A DNA stretch of 64,000 nucleotides from Trifolium pratense (lineage: Eukaryota > Streptophyta > Magnoliopsida > Fabales > Fabaceae). The DNA is taken from contig NC_060059.1 of NCBI RefSeq assembly GCF_020283565.1, positions 3,355,501 through 3,419,500 of the forward strand, written 5' to 3'. The translations under genes were made by a program, and so were the position numbers. Positions 11,815 through 23,403 of this stretch are shown piece after piece. The notes under the pieces were generated by a model. The model saw nothing but the letters and a program-made list of their open reading frames with translations, made no database searches and was not told the DNA's origin. The first letter of the stretch is position 1. The number at the start of each line of letters is the position of its first letter.

Positions 11815-13260
11815 AGCAGCTCCACAAGCCAAAAATTGATGGGCCAAAGGTAAAATAAAAACTTAGGCAGATAAGTCCCCACTCACAGTCCGCCTCCATA
11901 CAGTCAACACTGACGCATAATAGGTCAACCATATACAAAAAAACCTGCAAATCTCAACAGATTTAGAAACCACCAGACACTCAAAAAAGAATCTTGGAAA
12001 TCTCAACATATTTATAAGCGGTCAGAGAATCCCGTATTAAGAAAACCACTCACACACAATATCAACCACAAACCGGCGACGACAAATCCAACACCTCCAC
12101 ATCAACACCTCACCACCACATCGCCACACCACCTCCGAGTCAAATATCATCAAGAACTGTTTCTCTAAATATAACTAGATTAATATAAATATCTCATTAT
12201 ATGTATATTTATTGAATGTTAAAATGAAAGAAAAATAATATGAAGAGTGTGTTGGTCACTAAATCATAATATTGAAATTACACAAGCCACTATGAATTTG
12301 AATAGTATATTTTAGGTCCTAAGTTTGATCCCAAATTTATTGTAAACAAAACAAATTAAAAAAGAAGATTGAAATTACATGCGCACCATATACCACACAC
12401 ATCACTTTTGCATGTTGGCAAACGCCATAATTTAAATGAAAAGATATTAATATGTGTTGTGTTGGTTTGAAATTTTGGAGTGTGTTTTTTTTAAGATTTT
12501 AGATTCAATTTCCTTTGACTTTAAATGGACTTCACAAATAGACGGTAAAATTGGACCCCTCAATTTAATAGTCATTACAGCACATATTAAGAAGTCAAAA
12601 ATACAACGTAATATGTTAAAATACATGTTAGCATTGACTATAATTTAAAATTCTTAGACCACAAAACCAGTTTATAAAATGATAATTGTTCAACTTTATA
12701 AATATATCTTATTCAAACCATCTCACAATCGATAATTTTTTAACAAAAATTAGGTTGAGATTGCACGATTCAAATCTAAAATAAAAGAGCTCTCTTCTTC
12801 CTACCTTAACAATTGCCATACCATAACTACAATTAATTGGAGTATATAGAGAAGAATTTAGCAAGGCATTAATTGGCACTCACTCATAGTACTAATACTA
12901 CTAGTTAAATGACTGTGGAAAGGTACCAGCAGAGTTGTGTAGCCAGAAATTGTAGGGTCTAAATTTGCAAGCAAGAGGTAGTAGCTATGTAGAGCAAAGA
13001 AATTCAATTCAATTTAAGTGAGACACAGGTGGGCTAGCTTGACCCTATAGCTGCACAGATAATGCTAAGCATCCAGCTGTGTGTTTGATTGATTAGATGG
13101 CACTAACTTGCTACTGCGCTCAATAAGACTTGTCTTCTTGAATTTCAAATCAAAAGGCCTCACCTCACTCAAATACTCCTAAATTTATTTCAACACCTAT
13201 ATCATTCCATACCTGCTCTAAAATCTATCTCACCCTGCCTTTAGATTTTCATGTTTACAC

Positions 13261-13286
13261 ATTATTATTATTATTATTATTATTAT
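13261..13286. repeat. (TTA)n microsatellite
   Basis: Nine uninterrupted ATT/TTA units. Confidence 0.9.
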
Positions 13287-13652
13287 CGAGGTCCGACTAA
13301 TGTATGTTCCAAGGACATTCGAATTTTGTGCAGTCAATAGTTATGCAATCACGTGTTTTTGCCTAGATTTAGATTAGGCGGTTTAAAATTTAAAGAATGA
13401 AACCTTACCTTTTATAAAATCAAAATATGCTTTTGTCATACACCATTTAATCGAAATCAAACAGTTAAAAATGCATGACTGTACAATTGCACGCATTGCC
13501 CAACCACACAGGATCCGACTCTGTTGGAAAAAGGCGGAATTTGAGAGTAAAATTTTTACATCATTATTATTATTTGAATCTCATTAATGTGTATCTAAAA
13601 AACACATGTTAATTGAGCTATTTGCCCTCATCAGTATATATATAAAAAAAAG

Positions 13653-13712
13653 AACACGTGTTAATGAAGTTTTTGTTTTTTTTTTGTTGACAAAACACAT
13701 GTTAATGAAGTT
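13653..13712. mobile_element. Poly(T) micro-insertion with direct repeats
   Basis: A T-rich insert ending GTTGACAAA is flanked by two copies of ACAC(G/A)TGTTAATGAAGTT that differ at one base. It looks like the oldest of the micro-retroposons described among the findings. Confidence 0.5.
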
Positions 13713-13855
13713 AAAGTGAAATTTTTACATTGTAAAGTATAACAACTTAATTTTTTAAAAAAATTAATGTACGAATTTTAAAAGAAATAGTATTTCTATA
13801 ACAAGTACTAGCTTTTACATATATAGCTGTTTCCTTAAGGTAATGAACACCAACC

Positions 13856-14054
13856 GGATTTGGATTCTTTACGGTTGCATGCAGTCAGTAAATATGGACC
13901 GTTCGATCAAGATCAGACGACTCAAATTTTAAGATTAGATTTTAAGTAAAATCTGATCTTAAACTTTGGACTATTTGATCTTGATCAAACGGACTAGACG
14001 CGGCCGACTGCACTGTAGTCACTAAATATTCGTGACCGCAGTGAATCCAAATGG
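13856..14054. mobile_element. Mutator-type MITE with 9-bp target duplication
   Basis: A 199-bp element flanked by perfect ACACCAACC duplications (13847-13855 and 14055-14063). Its ends are inverted: GGATTTGGATTC at the left and, on the opposite strand, CCATTTGGATTC at the right, with matching GCAGTC...TAAATAT stretches inside. The centre is also palindromic (AAGATCAGA / TCTGATCTT). A 9-bp duplication is the hallmark of Mutator-like elements. The right end lies only 42 bases from the MIR319 TATA box. Confidence 0.8.
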
Positions 14055-14095
14055 ACACCAACCCCAATCCATCTAGTCTCACACCATAACTTGCC

Positions 14096-14104
14096 CTATA
14101 TATC
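14096..14104 (+). promoter_or_regulatory. TATA box of the MIR319 precursor
   Basis: CTATATATC, about 230 bases upstream of the hairpin and immediately downstream of the MITE. Confidence 0.5.
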
Positions 14105-14329
14105 TAGCTCTTTCCTTAAGATAAACAAGAGAGTTTCTGTCTACACAAAGATTTTTATCATAAGGTTTTGTAACAAGGGAAAACTGTTTCTCTAATTAAC
14201 CAAATTCAGTTATTCGAGAGCAAACGATTTATGGTCCTTCAATTGTTTTAAGTTGTCTATTGGTGTGCTTCTTCATCTCCTCCATGGCCTAATACTCATT
14301 TGTTGGCATGGTGGTGTAATTATGGAGTG

Positions 14330-14520
14330 TAAGAGAAATGAAGGGGCTCACTTCAGTCCAGTCGAGACGGTAGAAGATGACTGAGACACAGCTGCTGACT
14401 CGTTGGTTCAAAAGCTCACCGTTGAACAATTGTGTGCGCTTCTGATCCAACGAAGCGGGAGCTGCATTCCAGTTGTCACTGTCATGTCTTGGACTGAAGG
14501 GGCCTCTTCATGCATCCATC
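14330..14520 (+). ncRNA. MIR319: MIR319-family microRNA hairpin
   Basis: The 3' arm carries TTGGACTGAAGGGGCCTCTT at 14489-14508. This matches miR319 in its first 13 or more positions and departs at the 3' end from the usual GAGCTCCC. The 5' arm at 14341-14362 (AAGGGGCTCACTTCAGTCCA) pairs with it, and the long stem continues inward (CAGCTGCTGACTCGTTGG with CCAACGAAGCGGGAGCTG) to a loop near 14410-14445. A long stem with the mature RNA on the 3' arm is the normal miR319/159 architecture. Known members guide cleavage of TCP transcription-factor mRNAs in leaf growth. A possible second exon of the primary transcript follows an acceptor near 14944. The frame at 14403-14585 is a by-product of the stem and is not a gene. 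Confidence 0.85.
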
Positions 14521-15082
14521 TTCATTATTACCTTCTAACTTTACCTCACCATTCTAAAATTTTATGTTTACTAGTTAATTGCTGAATGCTTAATTTTTCT
14601 TATATAGTACTATGTCTGTTTGAATAGTTTCTTAATTTTCATGTGAAATTCTCTAGCCTATGATAGTAATTAGTATACCTAAAACTAAACTATACATTTT
14701 TTTTTTTGGTTTTTTTCGTTTATATGCATAAGTATAGCTCATTTCATACTTAGAGAAGATTATTAGTTGCTTAATTGTACTTGTGCTGTGAAAAGTATGT
14801 TCATATGTTTCATTTCCATACAATAAATTTGTTATCATATACTAATTTGCAGGGCATGCACATTTTGTAGATTAATACTATCACCAAAATTTATCATACT
14901 TTTTGCATGATATTAATCATGCATCTTGAATTTAATCTTGGCAGGAAACTGGAAACATCTCTCCGTTTGGACTTGTGTGGAGTGCAATTAGTGGCAGGAA
15001 ACCTAGATTAGATGCAGCAAGATCTCACTTTCAATTAGTGCAAATTTGCTTGGACTATGTCAAAATAGATTTTATTTCAATT

Positions 15083-15131
15083 TCATGTGCTAAATATTGT
15101 TTTTTTTTCGTCAAATCATGTGCTAAATATT
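15083..15131 (-). mobile_element. Micro-retroposon, 17-nt insert, 16-bp direct repeats
   Basis: TCATGTGCTAAATATT occurs at 15083-15098 and 15116-15131. Between the copies lie 17 bases: a T run followed by CGTCAAA, which on the minus strand is a tail leading into poly(A). Confidence 0.65.
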
Positions 15132-15252
15132 AAATAATCAATAAAACTTCATATATTTTCTGTTAAGAGGCCATTCATTGATTTTAATTAATCATATCTA
15201 AAACAGTACACATTCATTATAAAAAAACAAATAGTACACATTCCTTAAATGG

Positions 15253-15303
15253 AAAATAGTAATCTTATTTTTTTTTTTTTTGAAACAAAATAGTAATCTT
15301 ATT
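15253..15303 (-). mobile_element. Micro-retroposon, 17-nt insert, 17-bp direct repeats
   Basis: AAAATAGTAATCTTATT occurs at 15253-15269 and 15287-15303. The insert is twelve Ts followed by GAAAC. Confidence 0.65.
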
Positions 15304-15508
15304 GATCACCGTTGTTAATATTTTTTTCTGTTTTACATTCTTATCTGTAGCACTAGGGTGCTTTGCAATTTTTTATTTTTTATTTACTTCTAGTCTAGTC
15401 AACATATGCAACTAATCTAGATTAATCAATTATTAAGCGCAGCTTATCATAAAGAAATATTTAAAACAGTAATTAAGCGTACACAAAATGCCGCACACCA
15501 CTTGTAAA

Positions 15509-15554
15509 GATTCTACTTTACTGTACACCAAAAAAAAAACGATTCTACTTTACT
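15509..15554 (+). mobile_element. Micro-retroposon, 18-nt insert, 14-bp direct repeats
   Basis: GATTCTACTTTACT occurs at 15509-15522 and 15541-15554. The insert is GTACACC followed by an A run, so this copy has plus-strand orientation. Confidence 0.6.
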
Positions 15555-16430
15555 ACCAAGATTTTGAGTTTAACATGTTAATGAGCTCTTTTTATAGAAT
15601 GAATATTGTTTAGAAAAGCTTGAGTTTAATTTTTGGTGCGATCATTTTTTTGTCAGATTTTATTTATCTCGCGAACGAATTTTAGATTAATATGACTCTT
15701 TACTTGAGGGGAACCACATGATTAATACCTAAAAAAATAAAATCACTTTACTCTGTGTGAACTTGGTCTCAGAAACACAATGTTCGAAAGTTAAAATATT
15801 TCAATGTTCCAATCTTAATTGTTCTTCGCTTCTTCTCACACACCAGCTCGCAACTCCACCCACAATATTTAAACATGACATTGATGGACGCCACCTCGTG
15901 ACATCCTAACCCTCAATGCAACAACGACCTCAATGTCCTCTCAAAATATGTCTACGGTGAACATGTTATGTAATTCTAATTCTAAAATCTTTTATTCTAC
16001 ATATTGACATTGACTTAAGCGTTATAACATTTACATATACAATTCTACCAACTTCAACCGACAATTCACTGGTTGACATGTCATGCCAATTCCTCTAATG
16101 ACTCGAGGTAACTTGAGTTTTGTGGGAGCTCGTAGTAGACAATGTTCATGCCTTTTCTGGCACGTAACAAAGCTCAAAATTAACATGATTATATGAACAA
16201 TAATGATCAAAATTTTGTTTACGATGATGGAACAACCGAAGCAAATTTTGGTTTACAATGAGGGAAAAATCGCAAGAGTTTTCAAAGTATCTCTACAATT
16301 TATGTTCTAAGTTCACTGCAAGAGTAAAACACATTATCAAAAACAAAGCCACTAACTTTTTTTGGATGGCAAAAATGACTTCAGAGACCGAATATGTGGG
16401 GGGGTGTTAAAGGTAGTTTCCCTGCAATTC
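15555..16430. other. Intergenic region upstream of the NIFK-type gene
   Basis: No gene or clear repeat boundary seen. Confidence 0.5.
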
Positions 16431-16435
16431 GATCC

Positions 16436-16473
16436 GGCCCACTTAATAGCCGGTTGTGCAATCAATCGGCCCA
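16436..16473 (+). promoter_or_regulatory. Two GGCCCA (site II-like) boxes
   Basis: GGCCCA at 16436-16441 and 16468-16473. These boxes are common in plant promoters of ribosome-biogenesis and proliferation genes, which fits the nucleolar protein encoded downstream. A leader intron probably runs from CAG|GTTCGT near 16597 to just before the ATG at 16869. Confidence 0.5.
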
Positions 16474-17009
16474 GCCCGGTTCAAAAAAATATCCCAAAAA
16501 AAATATCTCACGATTGTTGAATTAACAAAATCAGTATCAAATATCGTAACGCAGTTACCACCGCCAGCACCTTCCGCCACCGTCTTCCGTCTCAGGTTCG
16601 TTCTTTGTCTTGTTGAATTAGCTAATGTGTTTCCGTTTTCCCTTTCACTTTTCGTTAATGCCGTGAGTTGAAATTATCTATAACAATGATAATAATCACA
16701 CTTTAATTTCAACAATAAAATCAATAAACTTAGGGTTTATGGTTTCTTTGATCAGATAACTAAGCATTGAGCTATTCAATACAAGTTTAGATTGTTCTAA
16801 TGTTCAATTAGTTTATGACTAAGTATGTAGTTGCTAATGTGATTTTTAATAGTTGTGTGAATAGTGAAATGGGGACCAAGGCAAAGAAAGCTATGAAGAA
16901 GAGTTTGAAAAAGGTCAATGCTATTAAACCATCTGAAAGTGCTGATTTTTTGGTATGTCATTGTTGATAATAAGACTTTTCCTCTCAATTTTTTAATTGC
17001 TATGCATGG

Positions 17010-17155
17010 ACGATGTAAAACTGTTTTACACGTGCATTCAATCATATCACACCACACTGTCACTAGGTTAGTTCATAAAATATCTCCAAAAATACTGAGA
17101 TGGCGTGATTTGATTGGATGCACGTGTAAAATAGTTTTACAGTGTCAGTGTGTAC
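17010..17155. mobile_element. Foldback MITE in intron 1 of the NIFK-type gene
   Basis: About 145 bp whose ends are inverted repeats: GATGTAAAACTGTTTTACAC at the left pairs with GTGTAAAATAGTTTTACAGT at the right, continuing through CATTCAATCATATCAC and GTGATTTGATTGGATG. Confidence 0.65.
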
Positions 17156-18585
17156 GAATTAAATTAACTTTTTATTAATTTTTTTCATCATGTTTATTTG
17201 GTTGATGATGTTTTTGATGATTTGCTTATAGTTTTCTCTCTTATTTGTTGAAGCCGTTGGAAGGTGGTCCTGGTCGCAAACTTCCTGTACTAAAGCCATT
17301 GGAGAACAGTTCCCCTGTTCTGTAGTAGGATTCCACATGGGTTCTATGAGAAGGAGATGGAAGGTGCTTACAGTTTTAGATTATTGTTTATGTTTATTGT
17401 TTCATCAAATTCTAGATTTTTGTTTGATTTAGCTTGAATGAATATATGTGTTTATGAATTGGTTTTTGCAGCTTATTTTGGACAATTTGGTACTATCAAG
17501 AGATTGAGAATTGCCAGAAATAAAAAGGTGAAGTTCCTAAATCTCTAATTAATGCGTCTGTGTTTGCTTATACTTGTATCAACATGCTGATGATTTGTGT
17601 CTTGCTTTGTTTACTTGTATCTAATTATAATTTTAAATGGCTACTTGTTGATTGTTATTGATCATACCTTTTTCTTTTTTTTTTTATGTTTATAATAGAC
17701 TGGAAAATCAAGACATTTTGGGTTCATAGAATTTGAATCTCCCGAGGTAAAAGTTGTTTCATCTGGTTGATTATTGTGTTGTGATTTTGATTTTTGGTTA
17801 TTATCTTTTGTTTTAAACTTTTGTTTTTGCTAATATTTCTTTGTTTTGTAGGTAGCAAAAATTGTAGCTGATACTATGCACAATTATTTACTTTTCGAAC
17901 ACCTTCTTCAAGTTTACGTCATACCTTTAGAACATGTTCATCCCAGATTGTAAGTCAATCATTAGTTCATTAATTCTTTATCCATATCTTTTTCAGTTTA
18001 TGGTTCATTTTCATCACAAGTTTTCTTAATGTGAAACTGTTATATTCTCTTTTCTATTTACTAGATGTTTCTTTTCTTTTGTGTTAAAAGAGTGTTTATT
18101 TTGAGAAAATAAGACATTCTATTGGACGATCAAGAATCCTTGGGTTGGGGGGATTCACTAGAGTCATAGGAAAGGAATGGTAAATCAGTGCACAAGTTTA
18201 CCTAACTTTCTAAATATCAAATAAACTGATTATGACTATGGTTCCATAGCGTGATAGTTGCAAGATTGCAGTCCTTTTAGGTTGGTTATTACATTTCATC
18301 CAATGATGCATATTTTGATCCCTTCCCCCAAAATAAATTAGAGACTAATGAAATAGGCGAGATAGTACCATACACAAATAGTTGGTAGGAAAACAACTAT
18401 CATATCCCACAATATTCAGGAAGGAAATTTCTAGCATTGCCTTCTAACCAAATACCCCACAATGTTCTGAAAACTATCATATCCTGCAATGTAAGATGAT
18501 GTATCTGGTCCCTCAATTTAGTTTCGTTAGAAATCATTAAGAAGGAAAATAGATAAAATATTATAGGGTAATTCCAATGTACTGC

Positions 18586-18680
18586 TACTCCCTCCGATCT
18601 CATAATATAGACCAAATACATTAATAATTGAATGAACCTAAAAAGTGAAAATTTGCTTATATATGAGACCGGAAGGAGTA
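18586..18680. mobile_element. Stowaway-like MITE in intron 5 of the NIFK-type gene
   Basis: A 95-bp element with ends TACTCCCTCCG and GGAAGGAGTA, inverted with respect to each other, and TA at both borders. Confidence 0.7.
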
Positions 18681-20275
18681 TTTGTATTGGATCTGTTCAA
18701 TTCTGTCATAAAATAAGTGGAAAAAACTATTTCTTTATAGATAAGTGGAACAATGATTAACTTTTGAGCACACTTGAAACTGTTGTTCAATTCTGCCAAT
18801 AAAAGAATCCTCGCCACTTGTAGTTCCTAAAGCAGTCAGCAATCAGTTTTGTTATGTAAGGAAGGCCATAGAATGATATACTGTGCAGAATACAATTATA
18901 AACAACATATCAGAATTTCTAAAATACGCATGCTATCGAATTATATTGTTCAGAAAGAACTGCCATGCCGGACGTTAAATAACTTCTTTCTTTCCTGAGT
19001 ATCATCAAGAAGTAAGAATAAATGAACAAGTGAGGTTAACTAATGAGTTTTTTTTGGTAGATGGAAAGGATTCAATTACCGTTACAAACCCGTGGACTCT
19101 CTCCAAATTGCACGAGAGCGACATGACAAGGTATCTTGTGTGATAAGGAAGTATATCTTTTGTATTTTGGTGCTCTCTTTAAAAAGAAAGTTCATTCATT
19201 ATTGTTAACATTCTAGGAAAGAACATTGGAAGAACACAGGAAGTTGGTAGAGAGGGTTATGAAACGTGACAAAAAACGACGTAAAAGGATAGAGGCTGCT
19301 GGCATTGATTATGAATGTCCTGAGATTGTGAGATTTTTTCCTTTCGCTGACTGATTAGTTGTTTTCAAAGTCCATGTCATGAATTCTTCTCATGTTATGT
19401 CTAATTGCTGTTTAGGTCGGTAACCTCCAGCCTCTTCCAAAGAAGATAAAGTTTGAAGACTGAGTAGGTAACATTTTTCCTCTTTTAAAAATTAGACCGT
19501 TCACCTCAGCCAAGAGAGTGGATCCTCTCATGTTTGCATTTACATGAATTTTTTTTTGTATTGCTCATATCTTTAGCTTTTTAAGAGTAAACTCCTTTCA
19601 AAATTACTGGATATTTAAATAGTGAGAGTGTCGACACAAAATGGTCAACTGGAATTTTAATGGTAGGATCCATTTTCCTTCTGCATATGTTGTGCTTGAT
19701 GTTTCTCTAGATGTACTTTTACTTCTAATTGTAACAAAACTGATTTGATTTTATTACCTGTTTTCCCTTAGATGAAGGTGGATGGTCTACCATGTTATGC
19801 AGGACGACAAGAGACAGCGTTTTTTAGGATTTTAAAAATTACTTTTGAACTATCCTCTTTGTAGAGGCAAGACTAAAGAGCTTCCAATTTTGAGACTTTT
19901 TAAACATTATATTATGAAAAATGTGTAGTAGTGTTATCCATTAACTTTTTGTTGCTGTTAATCAACCTTCATTATCTCCGGTTGAAAAATATGTAGTGTC
20001 AACTTTTCTCATTCAGAGAGAATGCATTGAAAAGAAAATTTTCGTTGGGAGGAAAATACCTTATTGACAGAGAAAATTCATTGCAATGAGTGTATTCATT
20101 TGAACAAATTCTATTCAATAACCATAAAAATACACTAACAACCTTGACTTAGTACAGTTCAACTTCAATTGATAGTAGTAGAAGACCTAAATTGATGCAT
20201 TTTCGGGGTAGTACACTCGTCAAACAAACAACCAAACTTTCATTAAAGCTTTCTCATGTTGTAGTCTCTGTTACT

Positions 20276-20603
20276 TCACACAGACCGGTCAAAAAATTTA
20301 GCTATCATATTTGTCGGCTGAAGTATATGTTCATAAAGCATTGATTGAAGCCGCTCAAAATCACTGGAAATAAGAAATTAGGTTTAGATTTTAGATGCAA
20401 TATTAACGCATCATGAAGAACAAAAATGGAAATGCACATAAATACTTATATATGGGAGAAAGAACAATTACTGCATAGATTGGATACATGAAAAAAGATT
20501 CATGCCAACTCAACCAAAACGTTCAAATTCAGATACATATATAGAAATGAAGAGATCGGTGGTACCTTGATAATTCTGCGGAGGTAAGGAAGAAGAGTGG
20601 CAT
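20276..20603 (-). CDS. Possible two-exon gene for a 41-residue protein
   Basis: Exon 1 (20566-20603) starts ATG and encodes MPLFFLTSAELS, ending with a weak GTACCA donor. Exon 2 (20276-20363), behind a good TTTCCAG acceptor, encodes SDFERLQSMLYEHILQPTNM and ends KFFDRSV. Phases join without a stop. The leader contains other ATGs (one frame MSKDVTNSFQRTF runs into a stop), which would hinder translation. I recognise no family. It could be a real small protein, the 3' remnant of a larger gene, or chance. Confidence 0.25.
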
Positions 20604-20851
20604 TAGGTCAAGAGGACGATGAAGATGAAGAGGAAGAAGAATGTCCTTTGGAAACTGTTGGTAACATCTTTGCTCATTCCATTTGATTCGTTTCAGCTAT
20701 GGACTGAAACGATTGACGAATAATTTTCTACTTTGATTTCTTCGTTTTTGTGTGATGAGTTGCGATCTCTGTGTGTTTACCTCTCCCTCTCCGGTAGCTT
20801 GCTACTGAATCAGAAATCAGAGAAATGGCCAAGGACTACAATGTAAATAAC

Positions 20852-21120
20852 CACTACTCTAACTTATTTTTGAGCTTACGAAAAAAAAAACTTATGCAAA
20901 TAAATAAGTTTTTATTTCTAAACATAAGTTCTTATTGACAAAGATAGAAGTTTATGCAAATAAATAAATTTTTATGTCAAAACACAAGTTCTTATTGATA
21001 AAAATTGTATCTTTATAAGTTATTTTTTCATAAATTATCTTAACAAACTTATAATAATATATGAAAATTTATTGATTTGCATAAGTTGTTTTACATAAAC
21101 TTAAAAATAAGTTAATTTAA
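20852..21120. mobile_element. MITE with inverted ends and an internal tandem repeat
   Basis: The left end TAACTTATTTTTGAGCTTACG is inverted at the right as CATAAACTTAAAAATAAGTTA. Inside, a roughly 62-bp unit (ATGCAAATAAATAAGTTTTT ... AAGTTCTTATTGA) occurs twice between about 20890 and 21005. A related half element lies near 24940-25015. Confidence 0.55.
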
Positions 21121-21448
21121 ACAGACCATAATTTCAAAAAGCTTTGGGTCTGACTGGGCAACTAATGATCTGGTATTCATCTAGTTCAACATTTTTAACC
21201 TAAGCTTCATTAATGTATTTCGAGAATTTCTCAAATAAAATGAGCTGCTATGAAAAGAATTAATCAAATAGCAAAATGAATACTATAAGATTGTTATTTC
21301 ATAAATCAAAAAAAGTAACAACAATTAGTATTAGTATGTATAATATCTAATCCCAAAATATAAATTTGAAATGAACTAGATGGTTTATTTTCCAAATACC
21401 AAACCACTAATTCAAAACATTAAATTAATTAATCACATAAAAAGCTAG

Positions 21449-21898
21449 CTAAACAAGATTAATCCCAGCTAAAATAGACTTAGCTAATTCTAAAAGATGA
21501 AGAAAAATAAAAATAGAGGAAGTTGGGACACTAATTGCAACAAAAGCAATAGCCCCAAGAGCAACACTTGGCCTAGTATTCATCAATTGTGTTTGCAAAA
21601 TTCCCATTGCTTCACATATGATTGAATCATAGTTTGTATAATAACGTTTCTCCCATTCCATCCAATTAGAAGGTGCTTCATAGTTTTTCTCAATCATGTT
21701 CATCTCATGGATCCTTTTCCTTAGGATTATCATGTTCTCATCAACTAATCTGCCCCCAAAATTTGGGTCAGCTGATCCTCTTTTGGAAGCCATAATTGGA
21801 GCAAAAGATTTGGTTTTTTTGCAATTTGAACCATTTGATTTGGTTGATGATAATTGATGGAATAATTGGGTTGAGTTTATCAAAGAATTGGATTGCAT
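21449..21898 (-). CDS. Small plant-specific membrane-anchored protein, copy A
   Basis: The 149-residue product has a variable Ser/Asn-rich N terminus (MQSNSLINSTQLFHQ) and a conserved core RLVDENMIILRKRIHEMNMI, followed by WMEWEKRYY, CEAMGILQTQLMNTRPSVALG and a C-terminal hydrophobic segment likely to span a membrane once. I recall the same core in Arabidopsis At2g01300 and At1g15010, small proteins of unknown function that databases often mislabel as Mediator subunits. The frame opens at an ATG at 21991, but a TATA-like TTTATATATT at 22001-22010 lies too close to it. The ATG at 21898 also aligns with the start of copy B (MQ-). Function unknown. Confidence 0.8.
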   Translation of the reverse strand: MQSNSLINSTQLFHQLSSTKSNGSNCKKTKSFAPIMASKRGSADPNFGGRLVDENMIILRKRIHEMNMIEKNYEAPSNWMEWEKRYYTNYDSIICEAMGILQTQLMNTRPSVALGAIAFVAISVPTSSIFIFLHLLELAKSILAGINLV

Positions 21899-22865
21899 AT
21901 TGATATTGGTGTGATTTGGTTTTTGTTGTTGTCTTGTTTGGAAAATGTTGATTTGGTTGGTATGATGGTATTGGAAGGGAAGAGCAATCATGTGCTAAAT
22001 ATATAAAACATTTGGGGAAGGTTCTACCTGTTTATCATTAATTAATTAATATTACTCTCATCTTAATCCTAAATATATAAAAAAAAAATGTTAATAAGTG
22101 TCCCTGACACTTTTTATATATATTTTTTTCAATTACAAAGTTTCTCGATTTCAAATAAAAAAAAAAATCACTGTAATTATCGGCATGATCCTGGCACTGT
22201 GCGTCACTTTGATAATTTGAACTTTGATTTTGACAAATGGGCAATCAAGTACTTCCTTAAAAAACAAGTACTTCCTTCCGACATAAAACTCTGTTTCACA
22301 ATGTTAAATTTATAATTTACTATAATTTATAAATTATTTTGAAGAATTTAAATTTGACTTTAAAAGTAGAACTATTAGGTAGTGTTTGACCCGACTTTTT
22401 TTCAATTTTTTTCACTTTAAAGAAGAAGTAGGGCCAAACACTATTTTAGAAAAACTCTAAAAAAAAATAAGTGACTTAATTTTATAGAAGAAAATAATAT
22501 AATAAGGAGATTTTGAAAAAGTTAAAATTATGATTCAAAAAAAAAAATATATAAAATTACTAACTTAATTGTAGAAACACGGAGCTTTTTTGCCAATCCA
22601 TCTTCGATTCCCAGTCCGGCCAATTATCATTTTTTTTTTCTTTCAATATGTTTTGGTTAATAGACGTGGGAAACCTCAGTTCAATATTCTTTTTTAATAA
22701 CTCTATTCAATATTTCATTAACATGGTATAAAATGTAGATCAATAAAAATATATTACAGGGTGTGGCTATATTTTTTTTTGTATAGGTGATGCTGATGCT
22801 AAGATATAGACTAAAAGATTTTTATTAAAATCTGCTACAATACAGAGAAAGTGAGAAAGTAATCA

Positions 22866-23005
22866 TGTTGATTTGGTTCCAGATACTGTTGATTATGTTG
22901 ATCGTTGGTATGATGGTATTGGAAGGGAAGAGCAATCATGTGCTAAATATAGTATAAAATATTTGGGGAAGGTTCTATCTATTTATCATTAAGTAATTAA
23001 TATTA
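22866..23005 (-). pseudogene. Duplicated promoter and 5' end of the small membrane protein gene
   Basis: This block repeats 21945-22065, including the sequences TATGATGGTATTGGAAGGGA and GAGCAATCATGTGCTAAATA and the TTTGGGGAAGGTTCTA leader. It has small insertions and no coding body behind it. It is a partial tandem copy of the start region of copy A. Confidence 0.75.
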
Positions 23006-23403
23006 CTCTCATCATAAAGATATTAAAAAAAAAAAAAAAACTACTTAGTTTAAAATTGGTTAAATGCATCCAAATCCAAAGCTTAAGTTTTAAGTTTGTA
23101 ACAATTATGTATTTAAGTTTTTTTAGATAACTAATAGGTCCTTTAAATTTCTAACTTGTTGCATGTTACCTTTTCGGTTAATTTTTTCCAACATATGTCA
23201 ATTTTCATCAAAATATCCACCACGATGAATTCAACGTTAACATCCAGTGTACAACAAAGTAACTGGAAAAGTAATTGTACAACGTTAAGTTTTTTGACAA
23301 ATAAAAGACTTATTTATTACCTAAAAAACTTAAAGGATTTAACTGTTGCAAATGTGAAACTTAAAGACATCTAGATGCATTTGACCATTAAAATTTTAAC
23401 TAA

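Larger units (their letters stand above)
11820..13855. other. Intergenic region upstream of MIR319
   Basis: No gene seen. The stretch holds a (TTA)n microsatellite (13261-13286) and one poly(T) micro-insertion (about 13673-13695). A weak tRNA-like B-box phrase lies near 12318. Confidence 0.5.
16869..19463 (+). pseudogene. Nucleolar RRM protein gene (MKI67-FHA interacting / NIFK type), damaged in exon 2
   Basis: Eight exons with consensus splice sites: 16869-16952, 17254-17363, 17472-17527, 17699-17746, 17852-17949, 19061-19130, 19217-19327, 19416-19463. The product starts MGTKAKKAMKKSLKKVNA, continues into one RRM (IPHGFYEKEME, YFGQFGTIKRLRIARNKKTG, SRHFGFIEFESPEVA), and then has the family tail PLEHVHPRLWKGFNYRYKPV and a basic segment KRDKKRRKRIEAAG, ending KKIKFED. 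NIFK proteins act in pre-rRNA processing in the nucleolus. All exon phases fit except exon 2. There, at 17319-17331, the RNP2 strand reads VL followed by two TAG stops, because five bases are missing relative to the expected VLYxGRIPHG. That breaks the frame for the whole RRM. It is either a recent null or a sequencing error; the remaining ~205 codons look under constraint. Confidence 0.85.
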
